Assembly: GCA_020072645.1 (NCBI GenBank)
Contig: JAIQGK010000012.1
Span: forward strand, 496,001-560,000
Reading direction: 5' to 3'
DNA from: Terriglobia bacterium
GTDB lineage: Bacteria > Acidobacteriota > Terriglobia > Terriglobales > Acidobacteriaceae
DNA: 64,000 nucleotides
Part shown: piece by piece, positions 40,852 through 49,490 of the stretch
How the letters are laid out: each line of letters begins with the position of its first letter
Position numbering within the stretch: position 1 is the stretch's first letter
Notes under the pieces: generated by a model
The model's database searches: none
Told to the model about the DNA's origin: nothing
Seen by the model: only the letters and a program-made list of their open reading frames with translations
Made by a program: the position numbers and the translations under genes

Positions 40852-42387
40852 ATGAAGTTATGGGCTCAGCGGTTTCCCGCCCTCTTTCTGGCATTGTTCT
40901 GCCTGCAATCACAACAGATATTTGCTCAGAACCCAAACGGGCGCGCTCCGCAGACATTTCGCACCACAACAAGGCTGGTTGTGGTGGACGTGGTAGCCAC
41001 CGATGAAAAAGGCTCGCCGGTGAAGGACCTGAAAGCCGAGGACTTTGTTGTAAAAGAGAACGATGAGCCGCAGAAGGTGGTGGATTTCAGCTTCCATCAG
41101 CCTGGGGGTGTGAAGGCTGCGTCTCATCAGCCTGCGCCGAACGTTTTTTCAAACGAGCCGCTCTACAGCGGCAACAGCGCTTTGAACATAATCCTGCTGG
41201 ATGCGATCAATACGGATTTCAGCAATCATGCTTATGCGCAGGACATGCTGGTGAAATACCTGGGAACGAACCCCACGCTGCAGCCGACCGCAGTGTATGC
41301 ATTAGAGAACAATTTGCGCCTGTTGCATGATTTCAGCACCGATCCCGCGACGTTGCGGGACGCCATCACGCATTACAGAGGCATTGGCGTGGCGCACCTG
41401 GCTACGGCGGAAGCAGCCGCTTCACCATTCACACAGAGGGGCACCTTCCGTAATGTTCCCCAGGGGCGCAGTGCCGCTTTTCGGGGAATGATTTTTCTGG
41501 CCCAGACGCTGGCCGGATATCCCGGCCGCAAAAACCTGATCTGGATTTCTGAAGGTTTTCCGCTCAGTCTCTATCCGGACACGGTCATGAGCCCAGAAAT
41601 CATGCAGATAGAGGATTATTCGCCGATGGTGGAGAAGATCGCCGACGAGCTGATGGGAGCGCAGGTGGCGCTTTATCCCATCAGCGCAGCGGGAGTATCC
41701 AAGGATGACCAGTTCTCCGCCCAGACAGCGATGTCCAGCATGGCGCAACGCACCGGAGGAAAAACTTTTTTCAACCGCAATGACATTGATACCGGCGTGC
41801 GCACCAGCCTGGATGATGGCTCAACCTATTACACACTGGAGTATTATCCGGCCAACAAGACATGGAACAATAAATTCCGCCACATCAAGGTCAGTGTCGG
41901 ACGCCCTGGAGTAAAGCTGCAATATCGCGATGGCTACTATGCCAATAATCCGCTCACTGTATTAAGCACCAGTACCATGGAAAATGAATTCAGCCAGGCC
42001 CTGGATATCAATGCGCCCGCGCTGACTGCGGTTTCCTTTGCTGCGGCCGTACTTCCCGCTTCGCCGCAAACACAGAATAAAATGTCAGTGGTCTTTCACA
42101 TTGATCCGCACACGCTGGCCTTTCAGCAGGGCAGCGACGGACTGAAGCATGCTGAACTGAACTGCGTGGTGTGGGCTTATCCTAAAAAGGGCGACCCAAT
42201 ACGCGTTGAAGGCGGCACCATTACGGCTGCCCTGCCCCAGAGCGATTATGACAAGATGATGAAGAGTTTTTTCCCTTGCCAGCGAGCGCTGGACCTGAAG
42301 GCGGGCCAATACACACTGCGCCTGGGCGTGCTTGACCGGAAATCAAACCTGATTGGCACACTGAGTACGCCGCTTAACGTTCCATAA
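40852..42387 (+). CDS. VWFA-related Acidobacterial-type secreted protein
   Basis: 511 residues from ATG 40852, with TGGAGA upstream. Signal peptide (FPALFLALFCLQSQQIFAQ), then TTTRLVVVDVVATDEKGSPVKDLKAEDFVVKENDEPQKVVDF, the opening of the VWFA-related Acidobacterial domain. NIILLDAINTDF follows where a VWA metal site lies, then PGRKNLIWISEGFPLSL, and ALYPISAAG; GGKTFFNRNDI; YTLEYYPANKTWNNKFRHIKVSV. These domains are strongly enriched in Acidobacteria, and their role is unknown (proposed adhesion or protein binding). A C-terminal beta domain follows. A TonB receptor and this protein are the best phylum markers in the window. Confidence 0.9.
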   Translation: MKLWAQRFPALFLALFCLQSQQIFAQNPNGRAPQTFRTTTRLVVVDVVATDEKGSPVKDLKAEDFVVKENDEPQKVVDFSFHQPGGVKAASHQPAPNVFSNEPLYSGNSALNIILLDAINTDFSNHAYAQDMLVKYLGTNPTLQPTAVYALENNLRLLHDFSTDPATLRDAITHYRGIGVAHLATAEAAASPFTQRGTFRNVPQGRSAAFRGMIFLAQTLAGYPGRKNLIWISEGFPLSLYPDTVMSPEIMQIEDYSPMVEKIADELMGAQVALYPISAAGVSKDDQFSAQTAMSSMAQRTGGKTFFNRNDIDTGVRTSLDDGSTYYTLEYYPANKTWNNKFRHIKVSVGRPGVKLQYRDGYYANNPLTVLSTSTMENEFSQALDINAPALTAVSFAAAVLPASPQTQNKMSVVFHIDPHTLAFQQGSDGLKHAELNCVVWAYPKKGDPIRVEGGTITAALPQSDYDKMMKSFFPCQRALDLKAGQYTLRLGVLDRKSNLIGTLSTPLNVP

Positions 42388-42474
42388 GCAATCATGTTGA
42401 CGGTCTAGCCAACGCTTTTTTAGAACTTCACGATCTACTGATCGCCAAATCATCCGTGCCAGCTTTGCGCGCGC

Positions 42475-43713
42475 TTACCGCAGCGGCATGCTTGCGCCTT
42501 CAAATACTTTGGTTACCGTGCTGCGGCCCACGCCATAGATGATGAAGCCTTTGTCGTCGAAGCCGTATTCACGGAATAGCAGCTCGGCCAGGCCATCGCC
42601 GTCTACGTCTACGGCATCGATCAGCTCCAGCCTCGGGGCAACGTCCAGCCGTGAAGAGTCAGTCACGCTGGAGGCAAGTTTCTGCGGCACGCCTTCAAAG
42701 TCCACACGCGCAATCACGGTTACATAGCGCGAGACGAATTTTCCCGGCGTGCTCTTGCCGCCCGGCGCCAGATAGCTGCCCGGAATTTCCGCGCTAAATA
42801 CGATCACTGCGTCATTGCTCAGGTCCAGATCAAAAGAGCGCATCACCACATTTTGAAGAGAATTAGCGTTGAGCTGCACGTTTTCCCGTGGAAGCTGCGC
42901 CAGGGCAAGCTTGCGCATCCTGGTTTCCATCTGCTGCGCTTCCCCGGGCTTCCACTTGAAAGCAAAAGAGCGCACATCGGCCGATTCGTTATCAGAGACG
43001 GCCACAAAAGTTTTGGTGCCGGAGGTAATTACAGGGAGTTTAGTGTGTGGGGCAGGAAACCCCTGGGTCGTCGGTGTTTGGGCAGACGGAGTTGGCGAAG
43101 GCTGTGGCGTAGATTCTGGTTCTGCTTGGGGCGGAGAGCGCCGCCGGAGCACGGGCCGGTCAGCATCCTCCGGCGCGCTGGAAGAGTCATTTGAGGGAGC
43201 GCTTGCGGAAGAGGCGCTTGTTGTCGAATTTGAAGTTCCGGGAGCGGAAGTACTGGCAGGCGTGGGGGATGGGTTGGCATCGCCGCGATGAATGATTGGC
43301 CGGTTATCACCTGTGGTTACAGGGGTCGATGCCTGCGCTTTCTTGGGTTGGTCTGCAACTTGCCACTTAGCCAGCGCGGTCCAGCCCTTATTGTTTGTGC
43401 TGCTCAGGATGGTGGCGTAGCCAACGGGTATGCCTTCTTTTTGCACTTCATAGACAATGCCGTTATCGAGCGCCATGGGCTGCGGCGCGGATTTATAGAT
43501 ACTGGCATCATGGAAGCTGCCTTCGTCCAGGATGGCGACGGGAAAAACGTGCGTGGCGACGATGCCGGCCGAATCCGTAGTGACTTCAACCACGGCCGTA
43601 GCGCGCAGCTTGTGCGCCTTGCGACGCTGGGCAAACGCGCTGGTGACGGCCGCCGCACATACCAGCACAAGCATCGCGCTGGCAAGGAACCTGCTTCTGC
43701 TATATAAATTCAT
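42475..43713 (-). CDS. Exported protein with Pro/Ser-rich linker and FG-GAP/VCBS-like end, function unknown
   Basis: 412 residues from the ATG at 43713 (a GTG at 43728 is also possible). Signal peptide FLASAMLVLVCAAAVTSAFA. Residues ~35-130 form one domain (TTDSAGIVATHVFPVAILDEGSFHDASIYKSAPQPMALDNG). A Ser/Thr/Pro linker follows (PSPTPASTSAPGTSNS...), then a C-terminal domain ending DAVDVDGDGLAELLFREYGFDDKGFIIY, which has the DxDxDG calcium-type loop of FG-GAP/VCBS repeats. Probably periplasmic or surface. A decayed copy of its 3' end lies 2 kb away. The start is only 24 bases from the divergent peroxiredoxin gene. Confidence 0.78.
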   Translation of the reverse strand: MNLYSRSRFLASAMLVLVCAAAVTSAFAQRRKAHKLRATAVVEVTTDSAGIVATHVFPVAILDEGSFHDASIYKSAPQPMALDNGIVYEVQKEGIPVGYATILSSTNNKGWTALAKWQVADQPKKAQASTPVTTGDNRPIIHRGDANPSPTPASTSAPGTSNSTTSASSASAPSNDSSSAPEDADRPVLRRRSPPQAEPESTPQPSPTPSAQTPTTQGFPAPHTKLPVITSGTKTFVAVSDNESADVRSFAFKWKPGEAQQMETRMRKLALAQLPRENVQLNANSLQNVVMRSFDLDLSNDAVIVFSAEIPGSYLAPGGKSTPGKFVSRYVTVIARVDFEGVPQKLASSVTDSSRLDVAPRLELIDAVDVDGDGLAELLFREYGFDDKGFIIYGVGRSTVTKVFEGASMPLR

Positions 43714-43737
43714 TGATCTTATAAACACGGAAACCCT

Positions 43738-44196
<459 letters not shown>

Positions 44197-44220
44197 CGGG
44201 ATTCGCAGCCCTGAACATGC

Positions 44221-44249
44221 TTGACCGGTGGTGCTGAAAGACATACTCT
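44221..44249 (+). promoter_or_regulatory. Possible sigma70-type promoter of the DUF433/DUF5615 pair
   Basis: TTGACC (44221-44226), 17-base spacer, TACTCT (44244-44249). Transcription would begin near 44256, at or very close to the first ATG. Confidence 0.35.
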
Positions 44250-44255
44250 GGTTCC

Positions 44256-44480
44256 ATGAACTACGGAGGACGGATCACCATGGAGACGGGAAAGCGAGGG
44301 GGAAAGCCTTGCATCCGTGGCCTGCGTATAACCGTCTACGAAGTGCTTGAGTATCTGGCTTCGGGTATGTCTCAGGAAGAAATTCTCAAGGACTTTCCTG
44401 ATCTTGAAGCCGAAGACATTAAAGCCTGTCTTACGTTCGCCGCAGACCGCGAGCGTAAACTGTTTACTGCCCCTGCTTGA
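44256..44480 (+). CDS. DUF433-family antitoxin
   Basis: 74 residues. ITMETGKRGGKPCIRGLRITVYEVLEYLASGMSQEEILKDFPDLEAEDIKACLTFAADRER is the DUF433 pattern, a small HTH-like antitoxin that normally precedes a PIN-like DUF5615 toxin, as here. The start at 44256 fits family length; ATG 44280 has a better ribosome site (GGAGG, 9 bases upstream) and may also be used. Overlaps the next gene by four bases (TTGA), giving the coupled translation common to toxin-antitoxin pairs. Likely represses its own promoter and blocks the toxin. Confidence 0.88.
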   Translation: MNYGGRITMETGKRGGKPCIRGLRITVYEVLEYLASGMSQEEILKDFPDLEAEDIKACLTFAADRERKLFTAPA

Positions 44481-45040
44481 AACTACTCTTTGACCAGAAT
44501 CTCTCCTACAAGCTGGTACGGAGCCTCTCTGACGAGTTTCCCGGTTCTGCACACGTACGGGACTTGGGACTGGCATCAGCCATTGATATTGAAGTGTGGG
44601 AATACGCAAAGCAGTTTGGCTTCACAATCGTGTCCAAGGACACCGATTTCAGCCAAAGGGGTTTCCTGTTCGGACCGCCGCCTAAGGTTATCTGGATACG
44701 GCTTGGAAACTGCTCAACAAAAGAGATCCAGGACGTTCTTCTTTCCTACGCTGCAGAGATTCGACAGTTTGGATTAGATCCTGATTCATCCTTTTTTCCA
44801 ATTGATCCAATTGCTGGGAAAAATCCTACAAGGGTTCTTGTCGAATCAAGCGCGATTTCCGCAATTTTGTACGATCCCAAATCGCAAACACTTGATATTG
44901 AATTTAAGAGTTCAGGTGAAATCTATCGATACTTTGACGTTCCAAATGATGAATATCAGGGGCTTCTAACGGCACCATCAAAAGGAGCTTACCTGAATTC
45001 AGAAATCAAACCGAAATATAAAACTCGAAAGCTCTTGTGA
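44477..45040 (+). CDS. DUF5615 PIN-like toxin fused to a KTSC domain
   Basis: 187 residues, TTG start. Residues 1-108: MKLLFDQNLSYKLVRSLSDEFPGSAHVRDLGL, DIEVWEYAKQFGFTIVSKDTDFSQRGFLFGPPPKVIWIRLGNCSTKEI, the Mut7-C/PIN-like DUF5615 toxin, a presumed RNase with acidic residues D6, D61 and D63. Residues ~118-185: RVLVESSAISAILYDPKSQTLDIEFKSSGEIYRYFDVPNDEYQGLLTAPSKGAYLNSEIKPKY, a KTSC domain, otherwise found alone or on lysyl-tRNA synthetases and phage-type proteins. The combination is unusual and might direct the nuclease to RNA or a partner. The usual single-domain toxin is ~110-120 residues. Confidence 0.85.
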   Translation: MKLLFDQNLSYKLVRSLSDEFPGSAHVRDLGLASAIDIEVWEYAKQFGFTIVSKDTDFSQRGFLFGPPPKVIWIRLGNCSTKEIQDVLLSYAAEIRQFGLDPDSSFFPIDPIAGKNPTRVLVESSAISAILYDPKSQTLDIEFKSSGEIYRYFDVPNDEYQGLLTAPSKGAYLNSEIKPKYKTRKLL

Positions 45041-45077
45041 TCATCCGGCTTTCGCGTTTTGTGTCTCCTCCCAAAAT

Positions 45078-45623
45078 TTACTTCGATCCCGTAATCGTAA
45101 AGGTCAGAACGCTTTCTGCCGGAATCCTGATTTCCTGCTTGCCCGTGGCTGCAGCAACTCCGGTTCCAGCGGCAGCACCCGCTCCCGCACCGATAGCTGC
45201 TCCTTTGCCGCCTCCGGCCAGCGCGCCAATCACAGCTCCGGCGCCCGCGCCGCCACCGATTTTTGTGGCATTGCTCTTGGTGTGGCTCTTACCCTGGCGC
45301 GTAACGCGGGAGCTGTAAACAGTCTCTCCGTTGATGGAACTCAGACGCAGTGTGAGCGCGCCCGGTTTATGCAGGCGTCCGCTGCGATTCACGTACGTGA
45401 CCTTGCCTTTGACTGGAGCGCCCGCGTGGACCACGACTTTGCCATGTTCCACAATGTCATGCGTAAGAGTGCCGCTCCATATTTCGCCGGCGTGCGCCGT
45501 GGCTGAGCTCAGAGACGTGTTGAGGCGAACGGTGGCATGGCTTCCTGCAGGAAGGGTTGCGGCCCCACTCCACGACGCAAAGGCCAACAGCAGGGTTAAT
45601 ACAATTGATCTTTTAAACCTCAT
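45078..45623 (-). CDS. Exported glycine-zipper protein, function unknown
   Basis: 181 residues, ATG at 45623 with GGAGG upstream. Signal peptide (SIVLTLLLAFASWSGAA), a beta-rich domain (VRLNTSLSSATAHAGEIWSGTLTHDIVEHGKVVVHAGAPVKGKVTYV), then a Gly/Ala-rich glycine-zipper stretch (GGGAGAGAVIGALAGGGKGAAIGAGAGAAAGTGVAAATG) that likely inserts in or crosses a membrane, and a short end AESVLTFTI. The beta part resembles 'TrbI-like/BON-less' envelope proteins described only as hypothetical. Convergent with the toxin gene. Confidence 0.78.
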   Translation of the reverse strand: MRFKRSIVLTLLLAFASWSGAATLPAGSHATVRLNTSLSSATAHAGEIWSGTLTHDIVEHGKVVVHAGAPVKGKVTYVNRSGRLHKPGALTLRLSSINGETVYSSRVTRQGKSHTKSNATKIGGGAGAGAVIGALAGGGKGAAIGAGAGAAAGTGVAAATGKQEIRIPAESVLTFTITGSK

Positions 45624-45731
45624 GGCATGCCTCCAGTTGGAAAACCAGAACAGCTGCGGCTTTGGATGATGCGATGATTTTAATGCTGCAATGAACTGCT
45701 ATACACTTTCCGCTGAGAATCGGAGGAACTA

Positions 45732-47540
45732 ATGCGAGCTTGGCCTTTCGTGTTTGTACTTTTAGCTTTGGCTGCCACTGGACGGGCCATTCCGCGGGCG
45801 AATGCCACTAAAGCACTGCATGATCTGTTCAATGCGGCCTGGGAACAGGAGATGCAAGGAGACCCGGAACGGGCGTCGGAGCTGGGTGATCGGCGATGGA
45901 ATGATCGCTGGATGGACAGGAGTCCAGAAGCGTATGCGCGGCGCGACCAGAACAACCATGAGATTTTAGCCAAGCTGGCCAAGATCGACCGCAAGCAGCT
46001 GAACAAGGCCGACCAGCTCAACTACGACTTGTTCCAGAAGCGCTATCTGGACCGCCTGGAACAATACAAAGTCCGCTGGTTCCTGATGACCTTTAACCAG
46101 CGTGAAGGCCCGCAGACCAGTGACGACCTGAGCAGCTCGCTGCGGTTTGAGACGGTGAAAGATTATGAGGACTGGCTGGCGCGCCTGCGCGCTGTCCCCA
46201 TTGCGATGGACCAGTTCACGGCGCTGTTGCGCGAGGGCATCAAGGAGCGCATGGTGCATCCGCGGGTGATCATGGAGCGGATTCCGGCGCAGATCGACAA
46301 GCAGATTGTGAGTGATCCCACGCAGAGCGGGTTTTACAAACCGTTCAAGAGCTTTCCATCTGCAATCAGCCAGGCCGATCAACAGCGGCTGCAGCAGGAC
46401 GCGCGCAAAGCGGTGGAGCAACAGGTTGTTCCTGCATTTACCAAGTTCAAGCAGTTCTTTGTAAGCGAGTATCTGCCTGCATGTTACGACAAAGTGGGCG
46501 CGTGGCAGCTTCCGCATGGCGGCGAGCTCTACGCGCAGATGATTCGCCACTATACGACGACGAATGAGACGCCAGAAGAGGTGCACCAGATCGGACTAAA
46601 AGAAGTGGCGCGCATCAATGGTGAGATGGACCGCGTAATGCAGCAGACGGGATTCAAAGGATCGCGCGATGAGTTCTTTAAATTCCTGCGGACCGATCCG
46701 CAGTTTTTTTACAAGACGCCGGAAGAACTGTTTGTGGCATACAAGGCGCTGGCCAAGACCATTGATCCGAACCTGGTGAAAGTGTTCCGCACCTTGCCGC
46801 GTGAGCCTTACGGAGTGGAAGCGATCCCGGCGTCGTTTGCTCCGGATACCACGGCGGCATATTACCGCCCAGGCGCTGCTGACGGATCACGCGCGGGAAC
46901 CTACTTCGTTAATCTTTATAAGCCTGATGCCCGGCCCAAGTGGGAAATGATGGCGCTTTCCATGCATGAATCTGTGCCAGGACACCATTTGCAGATTGCC
47001 CGCGCGCATGAATTGGGAGAAATGCCAAAGTTCCGCCGCTTTGGCGAGTACACAGCTTACGTGGAAGGCTGGGGGCTTTACGCCGAGTCGCTGGGCGATG
47101 ACATGGGTCTTTACAGCGATCCGTATTCCAAGTTCGGCCAGCTCAGCTATGAAATGTGGCGTGCGGTGCGGCTGGTGGTTGATACCGGAATCCACGTGAA
47201 GCATTGGACGCGCGAACAGGCGATCAAATACTTTATGGAGAATTGTCCGAAGCACGAACTGGACATCACCAATGAAATTGACCGCTACATTGCATGGCCG
47301 GGACAGGCGCTTGCTTACAAGACCGGCGAGCTGAAGATTAAAGAGTTGCGCGCGCGCGCGAAAGAAAAGCTGGGCACGAAGTTTGATCTAAAAGAATTTC
47401 ACGATGTGGTGCTGGGATCAGGGTCGCTGCCGCTGGATATTCTGGAGCGGAATGTGGATGAATGGATTGCGGCGAAGACGCAGGCCTCTGTTGGCGCTGC
47501 GCCGCACGCGGCGACGCGCCGGGGCGCGGCAAAGAAGTAG
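45732..47540 (+). CDS. DUF885-family putative metallopeptidase, exported
   Basis: 602 residues, ATG 45732 with GGAGGAACTA upstream. Signal peptide MRAWPFVFVLLALAATGRA. DUF885 marks: NAAWEQEMQGDPERASELGD at the start, the catalytic-type motif HESVPGHHLQ (from H412; HExxxGHH) preceded by ALSM, then EYTAYVEGWGLYAESLGDDMGLY, QLSYEMWRAVRLVVDTGIHVKHWTREQAI and YIAWPGQALAYKTGELKI. Family members behave like M3/M32-related zinc peptidases or carboxypeptidase-like enzymes; substrate unknown. The C-terminal ~15 residues are Ala/Arg-rich. The acyltransferase gene begins at the next base after the stop. Confidence 0.88.
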   Translation: MRAWPFVFVLLALAATGRAIPRANATKALHDLFNAAWEQEMQGDPERASELGDRRWNDRWMDRSPEAYARRDQNNHEILAKLAKIDRKQLNKADQLNYDLFQKRYLDRLEQYKVRWFLMTFNQREGPQTSDDLSSSLRFETVKDYEDWLARLRAVPIAMDQFTALLREGIKERMVHPRVIMERIPAQIDKQIVSDPTQSGFYKPFKSFPSAISQADQQRLQQDARKAVEQQVVPAFTKFKQFFVSEYLPACYDKVGAWQLPHGGELYAQMIRHYTTTNETPEEVHQIGLKEVARINGEMDRVMQQTGFKGSRDEFFKFLRTDPQFFYKTPEELFVAYKALAKTIDPNLVKVFRTLPREPYGVEAIPASFAPDTTAAYYRPGAADGSRAGTYFVNLYKPDARPKWEMMALSMHESVPGHHLQIARAHELGEMPKFRRFGEYTAYVEGWGLYAESLGDDMGLYSDPYSKFGQLSYEMWRAVRLVVDTGIHVKHWTREQAIKYFMENCPKHELDITNEIDRYIAWPGQALAYKTGELKIKELRARAKEKLGTKFDLKEFHDVVLGSGSLPLDILERNVDEWIAAKTQASVGAAPHAATRRGAAKK

Positions 47541-48716
47541 ATGACAACGGTTGCAGAGACAGTTCCGGCAGTGGCTGGCGTTAACGCGCGCGGGCGCGCT
47601 GGACATTCGGCGCGTTTTTATCGACCTGAGCTGGATGTGCTGCGGTTCTTTGCTTTTCTGGGCGTGTTTATTTTTCATGCAGCCCCGCGCACGATGGAGT
47701 TTTATAACACCGCGGGATATCCGCATTGGCTGAGCAGCCTGCTCATTCCGACATTTGGCGCGGGCGCTTACGGCGTGGATTTATTTTTCGCTCTGAGCGC
47801 TTATCTGATTACCAGCCTGCTGCTGCGCGAGCGTGCTACGACTGGCGCATTGGACCTGCGGGGCTTTTATCTTCGACGCATTCTGCGCATATGGCCGCTG
47901 TATCTTGCGTTCGTCGCGTTCGCGACAGTCTTTGCGGCAGTGGTCCCCGAGCAGCATCTGCCGATGCGGTATGTGGTCGGCTATAGCTTGCTGGCGGGCA
48001 ACTGGATTTATGTGTTCTATGGATTGCCTGCGTCATTCGCTACACCGCTGTGGACTGTATCGATTGAAGAGCAGTTTTATCTGGCATGGCCGCTGGCGTT
48101 GCGCAAAGCGTCAGTGCGCACGATGGCGATCATCGCCGTGGGAATATTGATTGTTGCGAACGTCTGGCGCGTGTGGCTGGCGGTTTCCGCAGCGCCGGTC
48201 GAGACGATTGAATACAACACGTTTACACGGCTTGATCCTATCGCTTTCGGGATCTTGATTGCTTTGTTCGGACATAAGCTGCCGCCGTTTACTCGTCTGC
48301 AACGCGTGGCAATGCTCTGCTGCGGTGTTGTGACATGGATTGCGGTGTATGCGTTCACCGTTACCAGTCCTACATTGAAGTTCACTACATGGCAGATGGC
48401 GGTGGGGCATCCGTTTACGGCGATGGCAAGTGCGGTGGTACTGCTGTCAGTGTTGGGCGCGCAGCATGGGTTCTTTCGCAGTTGGGCGCTGCTCTATCTG
48501 GGAAAAATTTCTTACGGGCTTTATGTCCTGCATGAGTTCGCGCATTTCTGTGCGATTCGCCTGGTGCACGCTTCCACGCCTTTTATGGTATTGGCGCAAT
48601 CGGTCGTTGGATTGGCGATTACCATCCTGCTGGCTGCGGCTTCGTATCGCTGGCTGGAAAGCCCATTTCTGCGATTGAAAGAGCGCTTTGCGCATGTGCA
48701 GTCCCGGCCGGTATGA
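47541..48716 (+). CDS. Acyltransferase 3 (OafA/YrhL-like) integral membrane protein
   Basis: 391 residues, about ten membrane segments. RPELDVLRFFAFLGVFIFHA holds the conserved histidine near the N-terminus; GAYGVDLFFALSAYLITSLLLRE and FYLRRILRIWPLYL with the R-x-x-R motif follow, then LWTVSIEEQFYLAWPLAL. All are acyltransferase-3 features. Such enzymes O-acetylate or acylate surface glycans and lipids. No SGNH domain is attached. Sandwiched between a peptidase and a DNA glycosylase with no spacing (0 and -4 bases), so co-translated with both though functionally unrelated. Confidence 0.9.
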   Translation: MTTVAETVPAVAGVNARGRAGHSARFYRPELDVLRFFAFLGVFIFHAAPRTMEFYNTAGYPHWLSSLLIPTFGAGAYGVDLFFALSAYLITSLLLRERATTGALDLRGFYLRRILRIWPLYLAFVAFATVFAAVVPEQHLPMRYVVGYSLLAGNWIYVFYGLPASFATPLWTVSIEEQFYLAWPLALRKASVRTMAIIAVGILIVANVWRVWLAVSAAPVETIEYNTFTRLDPIAFGILIALFGHKLPPFTRLQRVAMLCCGVVTWIAVYAFTVTSPTLKFTTWQMAVGHPFTAMASAVVLLSVLGAQHGFFRSWALLYLGKISYGLYVLHEFAHFCAIRLVHASTPFMVLAQSVVGLAITILLAAASYRWLESPFLRLKERFAHVQSRPV

Positions 48717-49330
48717 CGCGCGAGGCCAAGCTGCTGCGCCGGGCTTTCTTCAATCGCGATCCGCGGATAGTTGCTCGCGAACTGCTGGGCAAGCTAATTG
48801 TGCGGCGTGAAGGACGCAAGCGGCTTGCAGGACGCATCGTTGAAGTGGAGGCGTATCTCGGCGCGGGCGATCTGGCTGCGCACGCCGCTGCCGGCCACAC
48901 GGCGCGCAATGCCGTGCTCTGGGGACCTCCGGGACACGCTTATGTTTACTTTATCTATGGCGTGCATTACTGCCTGAATATTTCCTGCCTGCCCGCGGGC
49001 GACGCGGGCTGCGTGCTGATCCGCGCGCTGGAACCCGTGAGCGGCTTGCGCGAGATGGCTGACGCGCGCGACCTGGCTGATCTCGATCTCACGTCGGCGC
49101 GAGATCTGCGCAAAGTGGCCAGCGGTCCCGGGAAGCTGTGTGAAGCGCTGGGTATCACGCGTCCGCGCGATAATGCAAAAGACATGCTTTCTCCCGCGTC
49201 GGACCTTCAGGTGATGAGCGACGGCTTCCAAGTGCAAGAAGTTGCGGTCACACAGCGCATCGGCATTACCAAAGCGGCGGAGCTGCCGCTGCGGTATGTG
49301 ATCGCGGGGAATAAGTTCGTTTCAAAGTGA
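48713..49330 (+). CDS. mpg: DNA-3-methyladenine glycosylase (AAG/MPG type)
   Basis: 205 residues, ATG overlapping the previous stop (ATGA). Removes alkylated purines in base excision repair. Motifs: LLRRAFFNRDPRIVARELLGKLIV, GRIVEVEAYLGAGDLAAHAAAGHTARNAVLWGPPGHAYVYFIYGVHYCLNISC (catalytic Glu in EVEAY, DNA-intercalating Tyr region), GCVLIRALEP, SGPGKLCEALGI and QRIGITKAAELPLRYVIAGNKFVS. One variation: the usual DxxSH motif reads DLAAH. Confidence 0.93.
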   Translation: MTREAKLLRRAFFNRDPRIVARELLGKLIVRREGRKRLAGRIVEVEAYLGAGDLAAHAAAGHTARNAVLWGPPGHAYVYFIYGVHYCLNISCLPAGDAGCVLIRALEPVSGLREMADARDLADLDLTSARDLRKVASGPGKLCEALGITRPRDNAKDMLSPASDLQVMSDGFQVQEVAVTQRIGITKAAELPLRYVIAGNKFVSK

Positions 49331-49365
49331 GCTGCCGGATTTACCTTGTGCAAAAAACAAATCTC

Positions 49366-49454
49366 ACCACAGATGAAACGGATGACACGGATTACAAAAT
49401 TCAAAATGAGTTCTTTGAGCTTTTTAATCCGTGTCAATCGGTATTATCAGTGGT
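49366..49454. repeat. Long imperfect inverted repeat (CACGGATTA type)
   Basis: Left arm 49366-49394 runs ACCACAGATGAAACGG to ACACGGATTA; right arm 49425-49454, inverted, runs ACCACTGATAATACCG to ACACGGATTA. Outer words TTGTGCA/TTTGCAC extend it. It could fold into a ~30-bp stem between the convergent mpg and panC genes and might end both transcripts. Confidence 0.6.
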
Positions 49455-49490
49455 AAGGTTTGTGCAAAGCGCGCCGGAATTACTGGACAT

